A DNA stretch of 31,531 nucleotides from Holophagales bacterium UBA5704 (GTDB taxonomy: Bacteria; Acidobacteriota; Thermoanaerobaculia; Multivoradales; UBA5704): the NCBI GenBank assembly GCA_002420005.1, contig DIHE01000055.1, positions 1-31,531 on the forward strand, in the 5' to 3' direction. The translations under genes were made by a program, and so were the position numbers. Positions 25,146 to 31,531 of this stretch are shown here, piece by piece; position 1 is the stretch's first letter, and every line of letters starts with the position of its first letter. The notes under the pieces are model-generated. The model saw only the letters and a list, made by a program, of their open reading frames with translations. It was not told where the DNA came from and did not search any database.

Positions 25146-27248
25146 GTGAGAGTCCGGCCGCTTCTTCTTCCTCTTCTCCTTCTCCTCGGTCTGTCCGGTG
25201 CCGCCTCGGCCGGGTGGGCCCAGGAGCGTTTCCCCGCGCATTACATCGTGTTCTCTCTGGACGAGAACGGTGACGTCAAGCCGGTGTTTCACCGGCCGGT
25301 CCTGCTCCTCGCGCCCCTCGTCTCGCGCAGCGAGGAGGATCTCGAGCGGCTGCGCAGCGAGCCCGCAGCAGGCGATGGGAGCCTCGACGTCGAAGTGCTC
25401 GATGCGGGAGGGGAGGTGGTCTTCCGCGACCGGCTGCCTCTGCCCACCTGGGTGCGCGGCGAGTTCCATGGCGGCCCGAACGGGCAGGGTGGGTGGAGCA
25501 TCGACGGGCATGTCTTTCCGCAGCAGGACCGCGCGTTCGTGGTGCGCGTGCCCCGCATCGTGGACGGGACCTTGAGCCTCTCCGCGGCGGATGCCTGGCG
25601 CCGCCGCACCCGATCCGCCTCGTTCTCACTCGACGATCTCGCCGCGCGGCAGGACCTCCTGGAGATCCCCGAGGCGCCGGTGGCGAACGTCCAGTGGGCG
25701 GCAAGCGCCATCACCGGCAGCCCGGCGAACCGGGTCGACCTGGTGATCCTGGGTGACGGCTACACCGCGGCCCAGGCGGCTCAGCTCCAGACCGATGCCA
25801 CCAACCTCGAAGCCAGTTTCTTCGGCATCACCCCTTACAGCTCCTACAAGAACTACGTGAACCGGGTCATCCTCTCCACCGTCTCCGCGCAGTCCGGGGC
25901 GGACCATCCGCCCTACAACCCGTCGTGCTTCGGGGATGACCGGAGCTGCTGCGGCGACATCACGGCGGCGTCCGATCCGCTCGCCGGGACCTACGTCAAC
26001 AACGCCCTGGGAGCGCGCTTCTGCGCCTTCAACATCCACCGCCTCCTGGTGGTGGACAGCGCGCCGGTCTATGCCGCGGCGGCGGCCTATCCCGACTGGG
26101 ACCAGATCCTGGTGCTGGTCAACGACACGACCTATGGCGGAGCCGGCGGCAGCTTCTCGGTTCTCTCCCGGCATTCGGCGGCGCTGGACGTGGCGCGCCA
26201 CGAGTATGGCCATACGTTCACCCGGCTCGCCGACGAGTACGACAGCGCCTATCCCGGGTACCCCTCGTGCAGCGACCTCTCGGGCTCCAGCCCGTGCGAG
26301 GCGAACGTGACGGATCAGACGACGCGCGCATCGATCAAATGGGCGCCCTGGATTGCCGCTGCGACGCCGGTGCCGACGCCGGAGGGGAATCCCTCCTATG
26401 CCAACGTGGCCGGCTTGTTCCAAGGGGGGCGCTACCTGACCTCCGGCATGTACCGGCACCGTGACGCCTCGTGCCTGATGCATTTCCTGGGCGTGGGCTT
26501 CGGGGACGTCTGCGGCCAGGAGTACGTGCTCCGCCTGTACCGCGGCGGCTGGGGGCAGCCGAGCGCCGGGGTCGATCCGATCGAGCCCGGTCTGGAGAAT
26601 CCGCCGCCGGGAACCTACACGGCCCTCACCGGGGCCAGCTTTTCCGTCGGTCTCCTCGGGCCGCTCGGCGGGCCGGCTCTCCAGACCACCTGGAAGGTGA
26701 ACGGCACGGCGGTCTCCACGTCACCGAGCTACGTGCTGCTGCGGTCCACCCCCGGCGCCTACCAGGTGACCCTGGAGGTGAAGGACGTCACGCCGCAGGT
26801 TCATGCCACGATGGCCGGAACGGTCCTCGACAGCTCGCGGAGCTGGACGGTGAACGTGGCGCCGAGCCCGGACACCGCGTTCTATACCGTGACGCCGTGC
26901 CGTGCCTTCGACACGCGCACGGCGAATGGTCCGCTGGGCGGTCCCGTCCTCGCCGCGGGCGCGATCCGCTCGTTCAACCTGGCCGGCGTTTGCGGGATTC
27001 CGACCACCGCGCGGGCGATCGTGGGCAACCTCACCGTGGCCCAGCCCACCCAGGCCGGCTATCTGGCGCTCTATGCCGGCGGCTCGCCGGTGCCGCCGAC
27101 CAGCGTCATCACGTTTGCTGCCGGGCAGGTGCTGGCGAACAACACCACCCTGGCCCTGCAGCAGAACGGGTCCGGCACGGTGACCCTCAAATCCGGGACG
27201 AGCGGCACGGCGCATGCGATTCTCGACGTGACCGGCTACTACCAGTAG
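25146..27248 (+). CDS. Secreted M64 (IgA-peptidase-type) zinc metallopeptidase with C-terminal adhesion-like domain
   Basis: 700 residues from the GTG at 25146, which follows AGGAG at 9-nt spacing and opens a signal peptide (MRVRPLLLPLLLLLGLSGAASA). A GTG at 25077 would add 23 polar residues and is less likely. After an N-terminal beta domain (~25-175), the peptidase M64 domain starts at LGDGYTAAQ. The zinc motif is H352-E-Y-G-H356 in ARHEYGHTFTRLADEY, and a Cys-rich segment CFGDDRSCCGD precedes it. An Ig-like segment (~480-570) follows. The last ~120 residues (FYTVTPCRAFDTR … DVTGYYQ) form a domain I associate with exported Acidobacteriota proteins. The substrate is unknown; immunoglobulin cleavage is only the family name-giver. 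The gene overlaps the convergent sialidase-like gene by 10 bp. Confidence 0.88.
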   Translation: MRVRPLLLPLLLLLGLSGAASAGWAQERFPAHYIVFSLDENGDVKPVFHRPVLLLAPLVSRSEEDLERLRSEPAAGDGSLDVEVLDAGGEVVFRDRLPLPTWVRGEFHGGPNGQGGWSIDGHVFPQQDRAFVVRVPRIVDGTLSLSAADAWRRRTRSASFSLDDLAARQDLLEIPEAPVANVQWAASAITGSPANRVDLVILGDGYTAAQAAQLQTDATNLEASFFGITPYSSYKNYVNRVILSTVSAQSGADHPPYNPSCFGDDRSCCGDITAASDPLAGTYVNNALGARFCAFNIHRLLVVDSAPVYAAAAAYPDWDQILVLVNDTTYGGAGGSFSVLSRHSAALDVARHEYGHTFTRLADEYDSAYPGYPSCSDLSGSSPCEANVTDQTTRASIKWAPWIAAATPVPTPEGNPSYANVAGLFQGGRYLTSGMYRHRDASCLMHFLGVGFGDVCGQEYVLRLYRGGWGQPSAGVDPIEPGLENPPPGTYTALTGASFSVGLLGPLGGPALQTTWKVNGTAVSTSPSYVLLRSTPGAYQVTLEVKDVTPQVHATMAGTVLDSSRSWTVNVAPSPDTAFYTVTPCRAFDTRTANGPLGGPVLAAGAIRSFNLAGVCGIPTTARAIVGNLTVAQPTQAGYLALYAGGSPVPPTSVITFAAGQVLANNTTLALQQNGSGTVTLKSGTSGTAHAILDVTGYYQ

Positions 27249-28693
27249 GTACCCGTAGGGGAACCTGGTGACCGGAGAGCAGGAGCCGGTTTCGCCGGCT
27301 GCGGCGCAATCACGATCCGCGCCCCCTCCGCGGTCGACCGGCTGTAGACCGGCAGGAAGCCGCCGCGGCCGGTGAGCAGCGGGTTGTAGTCGCCGAGGAA
27401 GTACGGATCGCCCGCGGAGGCCGGAGCCCAGAGAAAGTCGTCCACCGGCGTGTCGGTTCCCCTGGCGAGGGTTCCGTCCGGTTGCAGAAGGATCTCGGTG
27501 AGGTGCAGGGTGACCGGGAAGTGACCTCCCTGGGCGGTCTTCCCGGGGGTCGGGGCGAACCAGGTCACGGCGATCCGGCCCTGCGCGTCGATCGCCAGGG
27601 CGGGCCTCCAGGCGGAGGGGGCCGCTTCGTCGCTGACGCGCAGCGGCGCGCTCCAGGTGCGGCCGGCGTCGGCGGAGGTGACGAGCCCCACCTGCAAGGA
27701 GCGGCCCTTGGTGAAAGAGCCGTTGGTGAACAGGGCGAACAGCCGGCCGGTGCGGGGATCGATCGCGGGATGGCCGATGTCCTCGGCGATGCGGATCGGC
27801 TGGCTCGTTCCCGGAAACACCGGCGGCTCGGACCAGGGGGTTCCCGCGTACACCGGCGCCGGTGGGCTCCAGGTGGCGCCGCCGTCTTGCGAGAGGACGA
27901 ACGACATGGAGGCGCCGCGGTCTCCGTGGGTGTAGAAGGCGAACAGGTGCCCGGTGCGGGCGTCGATCACCAGCTGGGTGCAATCCGCGAAGGAGCCGGG
28001 AACCCGCGGCGAGATCTGGAGGATCGGGCTCCAGGTCTTGCCGCCGTCGACCGTCTTGGCGACGACCGCGGGTCCGACGAACCCGGGGTTCTCGTAGCGC
28101 GTGGTCACCACCCAGGCGGTGCCGGGGTGGCGCGGATCGGCGGCCACCGCGGTGTTGTCGTGGACGACCGCGGGGCTCCGGCTGAGCGTGATGACGCCCG
28201 GCGCCTCCCAGGTGCGTCCGCCGTCCCCGCTGGCCGCGACGACGATGGCGCTCGCGGTGGAGGTGTCGTTCTCGATGCGGAAGGCGATGGCGCTGACGTA
28301 GACGCGACCCTCGGGTCCGATGGCGACCCAGGGGTCGGACGAACGGAGGGCGGCTTCGACGGGACCGCCGGCACAGGCGTTGAAGGGGAGCGTCCGCGGT
28401 GGCGTCCAGCTCTTCCCGCCGTCGAACGAGGCGGCGGTCTGGATGACGCCGAGGCTGGCGCTGCGCACCGCCCAGGCGGCGACGATATGGTCGGGATCGA
28501 CGGGAGAGACCGCGGCGTGCGGCTCGACCTCGAAACGTCCGCCGAACGCTTGCGCGGCGTCGCCCCGGCACCGTGCGAACGCTTCATCCTCCTTGGCGCC
28601 TGCGGTGATTTCGACCCTGGCGATGGAAGGGGACGCCACGATGGCCTGCGTTGGTCCGAGAAGGGCGGCGGCGGCGAGGAGGTGGGACCACAT
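27239..28693 (-). CDS. Exported sialidase-like BNR/Asp-box protein
   Basis: 484 residues from the ATG at 28693, which opens a signal peptide (MWSHLLAAAALLGPTQAIVA). The frame is open further upstream (to 28750), but that part is not signal-like. Asp boxes SFDGGKSW, SGDGGRTW, TVDGGKTW, SQDGGATW and SADAGRTW are spaced along the chain, as expected for a sialidase-fold propeller. Other typical segments are DPWVAIGPEGRVYVSA, HDNTAVAADP and the C-terminal GDYNPLL. I do not see the full arginine triad of a proven exo-sialidase, so the substrate is unassigned. No Shine-Dalgarno precedes the start. It is divergent from the phosphatase gene (111-bp gap) and its 3' end overlaps the M64 gene in the sequence CTACCAGTAG, which holds both TAG stops. 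Confidence 0.82.
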   Translation of the reverse strand: MWSHLLAAAALLGPTQAIVASPSIARVEITAGAKEDEAFARCRGDAAQAFGGRFEVEPHAAVSPVDPDHIVAAWAVRSASLGVIQTAASFDGGKSWTPPRTLPFNACAGGPVEAALRSSDPWVAIGPEGRVYVSAIAFRIENDTSTASAIVVAASGDGGRTWEAPGVITLSRSPAVVHDNTAVAADPRHPGTAWVVTTRYENPGFVGPAVVAKTVDGGKTWSPILQISPRVPGSFADCTQLVIDARTGHLFAFYTHGDRGASMSFVLSQDGGATWSPPAPVYAGTPWSEPPVFPGTSQPIRIAEDIGHPAIDPRTGRLFALFTNGSFTKGRSLQVGLVTSADAGRTWSAPLRVSDEAAPSAWRPALAIDAQGRIAVTWFAPTPGKTAQGGHFPVTLHLTEILLQPDGTLARGTDTPVDDFLWAPASAGDPYFLGDYNPLLTGRGGFLPVYSRSTAEGARIVIAPQPAKPAPALRSPGSPTGTYW

Positions 28694-28781
28694 GGCAGGA
28701 GGGTATGCGAGGCCGGCGTACGGCGTCAAAGGCGTTACAACCGGTGGCACGACCGGAATCCCGAGGCCGTTTCAGGAGAGA

Positions 28782-28808
28782 ATGCAGGCCAAGGAGGTGA
28801 ACGGATGA
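28782..28808 (+). promoter_or_regulatory. Strong ribosome-binding site embedded in an 8-codon upstream ORF
   Basis: AAGGAGGTGA (28791-28800) is a 10-base complement to the 3' end of 16S rRNA, 4 nt from the phosphatase ATG at 28805. It lies within a mini-ORF, ATG at 28782 to TGA at 28806-28808 (MQAKEVNG), whose stop overlaps the phosphatase start as ATGA. The mini-ORF may be coincidental, but it decides the start. Confidence 0.6.
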
Positions 28809-30418
28809 GCAGGCATCTCGGTCGGCGGGTGTTGCTCCTCGCGGCTGTCGTCGCTGCGGGGCTCGCGGCCGCAACCGGCGCGCAGGAAGCGAAAGAGGCG
28901 AAAGAGACGAAGGAGACCTACATGCGGCGGGCCCAGGAGCAGGTGGCGGCGAATCTGCGGCTCGCCCCGAACACACAGCGGGCACGCAATGTGATTCTCT
29001 TCGTCGGCGACGGCATGGGGGTCACCACGGTGACCGCGGCGCGCATCCTGGACGGCCAGCAGCGCGGCATGAAGGGGGAGGAGAACGTGCTCTCCTTCGA
29101 GCGCTTCCCCTACCTCGCCCATTCCAAGACCTACCAGAACAACCAGCAGGTCCCCGATTCCGCACCCACCATGACCGCCCTGGTCACCGGCAGCAAGGCG
29201 AACGACGGGATGCTTTCCATCGCGCCCAACGTGCTGTCCAGCAATGACTGGTGGTCGGCCGGGAAACCGGAGAACCGGCTGCGGACCATCCTGGAGGAAG
29301 CGGAGAGCCGCGGTCTGTGGACGGGTGTCGTCTCCACCGCCCGGCTCACCCACGCCACACCGGGCGCCTGTTACGCCCATACGCCGAACCGGGATTGGGA
29401 GAGCGACGCCGAGCTGACGGCGGATGCGGCGGGCGCCGGCTTTCCCGACATCGCCCGCCAGCTGCTCGACGTGCGCATCGCACCGGTCACCATGAACGGC
29501 AAGGAGAGCCCGGGGCTGGAGGTCGCGATGGGGGGCGGGCGGACCAAGTTTCTGCGCTTCGACGAGGCCGACCCCGAGGAACCCGAGATCCGCGGCGAAC
29601 GGCGGGGGAGCAGCCTGGTCCGGGAGTGGCAGGAGCGCGGCGGAGCCTATGTCTGGAACCAGGAGGGTTTCAGCGCGATCGATCCGGCCACCACCGGCCC
29701 TCTGCTGGGGCTGTTCGATCCGTCGCACATGGACTACGAGCTGGATCGTCCGCAGGACGCGGCGGGCGAGCCCTCTCTGACCGAGATGACGGAGAAGGCG
29801 ATCCGCATTCTCTCGCGCGGCCCGCAGGGTTTCTTTCTGATGGTCGAGGCCGGGCGGATCGATCACGCCCATCATGCGGGCAATGCCAAGCGCGCGCTGA
29901 TCGACGCGGGAGAGCTGGCGCGGGCCGTCCAGCGGGCCACCGAGCTGGTGGGGGACGACACGTTGGTGATCGTCACCGCCGACCACAGCCACGCCTTCAC
30001 CATGAGCGGCTATCCCACCCGCGGCAACCCGATCCTCGGTCTGGTCATCGAGAACGAAGCCACCGGAGGCCCGGCCGCCAAACCGTCCAAAGCCCAGGAC
30101 GGCAAGCCGTACACCACCCTCGGCTATGCCAACGGGCCCGGCGCCATCTCCTGCGCTTGTCGCAAGACGGCGGCCGGCACCATGGACTGCACCTGCCTGC
30201 CGCGCACCGAGCTGGCCGGCGAGGAGCCTCTGGCGGACAGCTTCAAACAGCAGTCGCTCGTACCGCTCGGCTCCGAGACCCACGGCGGGGAAGACGTGGC
30301 GATCTATGCCCGCGGCCCCTGGGCGCACCTGGTGCAGGGCACGATGGAGCAGAACGCCGTCTATTGGGTGATGGCGAAAGCGCTCGGCTGGTGGTCGCCG
30401 GATACAATGCACCGATGA
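28805..30418 (+). CDS. Exported alkaline phosphatase (PhoA family)
   Basis: 537 residues with a signal peptide (MSRHLGRRVLLLAAVVAAGLAAATGAQ, given in parts: MSRHLGRRVLLLAAVVAAG then LAAATGAQ) and a Lys/Glu repeat linker. It hydrolyses phosphomonoesters outside the cytoplasm using a Ser nucleophile and metal ions. Visible motifs are NVILFVGDGMG (metal ligand D69), VPDSAPTMTA (nucleophile S119), MVEAGRIDHAHHAGN (E348, D353, H357), VTADHSHAF (D393, H394) and ETHGGEDV (H493). These cover the core metal sites. It is longer than E. coli PhoA (471 aa). Part of the excess is a segment around 425-485 with two CxC pairs (C450/C452 and C462/C464). The stop overlaps the ATG of the enoyl-CoA isomerase-like gene, implying co-transcription. 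I see no clear Pho-box, so phosphate control is not supported by sequence. Confidence 0.93.
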   Translation: MSRHLGRRVLLLAAVVAAGLAAATGAQEAKEAKETKETYMRRAQEQVAANLRLAPNTQRARNVILFVGDGMGVTTVTAARILDGQQRGMKGEENVLSFERFPYLAHSKTYQNNQQVPDSAPTMTALVTGSKANDGMLSIAPNVLSSNDWWSAGKPENRLRTILEEAESRGLWTGVVSTARLTHATPGACYAHTPNRDWESDAELTADAAGAGFPDIARQLLDVRIAPVTMNGKESPGLEVAMGGGRTKFLRFDEADPEEPEIRGERRGSSLVREWQERGGAYVWNQEGFSAIDPATTGPLLGLFDPSHMDYELDRPQDAAGEPSLTEMTEKAIRILSRGPQGFFLMVEAGRIDHAHHAGNAKRALIDAGELARAVQRATELVGDDTLVIVTADHSHAFTMSGYPTRGNPILGLVIENEATGGPAAKPSKAQDGKPYTTLGYANGPGAISCACRKTAAGTMDCTCLPRTELAGEEPLADSFKQQSLVPLGSETHGGEDVAIYARGPWAHLVQGTMEQNAVYWVMAKALGWWSPDTMHR

Positions 30419-31182
30419 CCATGATCACCACTCTCGACCACGGCCCCATCCGCGAGCTCCGCCTTTCGCGCCCGCCGGCCAACGCCTTGAACCCCGAGCT
30501 GATCGCGGCCCTCGGGGAGGCGGTGACGGGGGCGCCTGCGGAGGGAGCGCGCGCTCTCGTCCTTTCGAGCGCCCTCGGGATGTTCTCCGCCGGCCTCGAC
30601 GTGCCGAGCCTGATCCGGCTCGACCGCGCGGCGATCCGCGACACCTGGGAAGCGCTCTACCGCCTGATGTACAGCCTGGCCGCTTCGCCGGTGCCGGTGG
30701 TCGCGGCGATCCCCGGGCACAGCCCGGCCGGTGGCGCGGTGCTCGCCCTGTATTGCGACTACCGGGTGATGGCGGACGGCCCCTTCAAGATCGGCTTGAA
30801 CGAGGTGCAGGTGGGCATCCCGCTGCCGGTGGCCATCCTGCGCGCCCTGGTGCGCCTCGTCGGTCCCCATCCGGCGGAGCGCCTGGCCGTCTCCGGCCAG
30901 CTGATCACCGCGGAGGAGGCGTTCCGCATCGGCTTCGTCGACGAGCTGGCGCCGGCGGACCAGGTGGTGCCGCGGGCGCTCGAGTGGTGCCGAGGGGTGC
31001 TCGCGCTGCCCCCCAAGGCCATGGCCCACACCCGGCAATGCGCCCGCGCCGATCTCGTCCGCATCGTCGAGGAGGGTCTCGCCATCGAGCTCAACGCCGT
31101 CGTCGACGTCTGGTTCAGCGAGGAGACCCAGCAGGCGCTGCACGCGCTCGTGGAGCGTCTGGCGGCGAAGAAGAAGGGGTGA
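30415..31182 (+). CDS. Crotonase-family protein, delta3,delta2-enoyl-CoA isomerase-like
   Basis: 255 residues with no signal peptide, hence cytoplasmic. The crotonase oxyanion-hole segments are FSAGLD (57-62) and GHSPAGGAVLALYCDYRVM (101-119). At the position of the first hydratase glutamate (GGxELA) this protein has V109. The second glutamate is kept as E130 in KIGLNEVQVGI. That single-Glu pattern and the sequences SPAGG, CDYR and IGLNE match mitochondrial-type delta3,delta2-enoyl-CoA isomerases, which shift double bonds of unsaturated acyl-CoAs for beta-oxidation, better than enoyl-CoA hydratases. The ATG lies in ATGA overlapping the phosphatase stop, so translation is probably coupled to a gene of unrelated function. 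Isomerase activity is inferred from motifs. Confidence 0.87.
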   Translation: MTMITTLDHGPIRELRLSRPPANALNPELIAALGEAVTGAPAEGARALVLSSALGMFSAGLDVPSLIRLDRAAIRDTWEALYRLMYSLAASPVPVVAAIPGHSPAGGAVLALYCDYRVMADGPFKIGLNEVQVGIPLPVAILRALVRLVGPHPAERLAVSGQLITAEEAFRIGFVDELAPADQVVPRALEWCRGVLALPPKAMAHTRQCARADLVRIVEEGLAIELNAVVDVWFSEETQQALHALVERLAAKKKG

Positions 31183-31230
31183 GCGGCGCAGCTCCTTGGG
31201 GGCCTTCCGCTTGGCTCGTAGGAGTGGCGT

Positions 31231-31531
31231 GGAGATCCGCTCCGCGCGACGTGGATCCATTCCACGTGGCTCGTAGCCATTCCACGCGCCTCGGATCCAT
31301 TCCACGCGCCTCGGATCCATTCCACGCGCCTCGGATCCATTCCACGCGGCTTGGATCCGTTCCGAGCGCCTCGGATCCATTCCACGCGGCTTGGATCCGT
31401 TCCGAGCGCTTTGGATCCGTTCCCGAGCCCCGTGGATCCGATCCGAGCGCCGTGGATCCGATCCGAGCGGCGTGGATCCGATCCGAGCGGCGTGGATCCG
31501 TTCCGAGCGGCGTGGATCCGTTCCGCGGGGC
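31231..31531. repeat. 20-bp tandem repeat array running off the window end
   Basis: GGATCC cores begin at 31253, 31293, 31313, 31333, 31353, 31373, 31393, 31413, 31434, 31454, 31474, 31494 and 31514, with degenerate units at about 31232 and 31273. The period is 20 bp, with one 21-bp step at 31413-31434. Early units read GGATCCATTCCACGCGCCTC and late ones GGATCCGATCCGAGCGGCGT, so the array drifts along its length. There are no spacers. The array is open on the minus strand, but because 20 is not a multiple of three a coding reading would give a 20-residue super-repeat. I treat it as non-coding. It starts ~50 bp after the crotonase stop, and no gene is seen in 31183-31531. Confidence 0.9.

Noticed and set aside
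27482..28804. Upstream in-frame extension of the phosphatase by ~440 residues
   Set aside because: It is antisense to the sialidase-like gene, and the ATG at 28805 has a perfect ribosome-binding site and opens a signal peptide.
30361..31385. Minus-strand repeat-protein genes reading WIRGAWNGSEARG through the 20-bp array
   Set aside because: The frame is open only because the repeat lacks stops. It runs antisense through the crotonase gene, and no ribosome-binding site or domain supports it.
31231..31531. CRISPR array
   Set aside because: The units are contiguous 20-bp repeats with no unique spacers, and no cas gene is visible.

Overview
The window is about 31.5 kb of very GC-rich, densely coded bacterial chromosome. 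I saw no rRNA, tRNA, phage or plasmid genes. Several features suggest a free-living or environmental bacterium, plausibly Acidobacteriota (for example Thermoanaerobaculia). These are the large number of long exported proteins, the alpha-2-macroglobulin with a TonB-receptor-like motif, and the C-terminal 'FYTVTPCR...DVTGYY' domain on an M64 peptidase. The taxonomic call is an inference from protein style, not proof.

Region 1 (1-3613): the tail of an Rpn-like PD-(D/E)XK nuclease gene faces two tandem, translationally coupled, minus-strand genes for paralogous multi-spanning membrane proteins of the glycosyltransferase-39/ArnT type. One of these carries an in-frame palindromic repeat insertion. 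Region 2 (3614-8157): a textbook leucine operon, leuA-leuC-leuD-leuB, sits behind a near-consensus sigma-70 promoter. All three junctions are 4-bp start/stop overlaps. LeuA is short and lacks the C-terminal allosteric domain. Region 3 (8158-10022): an orphan NarL/LuxR-type response regulator has Asn where the phospho-acceptor Asp should be. It is followed by a convergent secreted OB-fold protein and a 400-bp stretch holding a folded inverted repeat and the decayed tail of a sialidase-like gene.

Region 4 (10023-31182) is dominated by exported proteins. In order these are a 1990-aa alpha-2-macroglobulin, a 1784-aa multicopper oxidase with its copper motifs in permuted order, a sortilin/BNR-repeat protein, an unrecognised secreted 16-cysteine Cys/His repeat protein, an M64 zinc peptidase, a BNR sialidase-like protein and an alkaline phosphatase. 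The phosphatase gene overlaps by 4 bp a cytoplasmic delta3,delta2-enoyl-CoA isomerase-like crotonase. Region 5 (31183-31531): a 20-bp tandem repeat array runs off the end of the window.

Functionally, leuACDB is one pathway: 2-ketoisovalerate plus acetyl-CoA to 2-ketoisocaproate. The exported genes look like separate transcription units sharing an envelope or extracellular destination (protease defence, metal oxidation, proteolysis, phosphate release). They do not form one obvious pathway. The least explained items are the Cys/His repeat protein, the giant multicopper oxidase, the Asn-substituted regulator and the 20-bp array.
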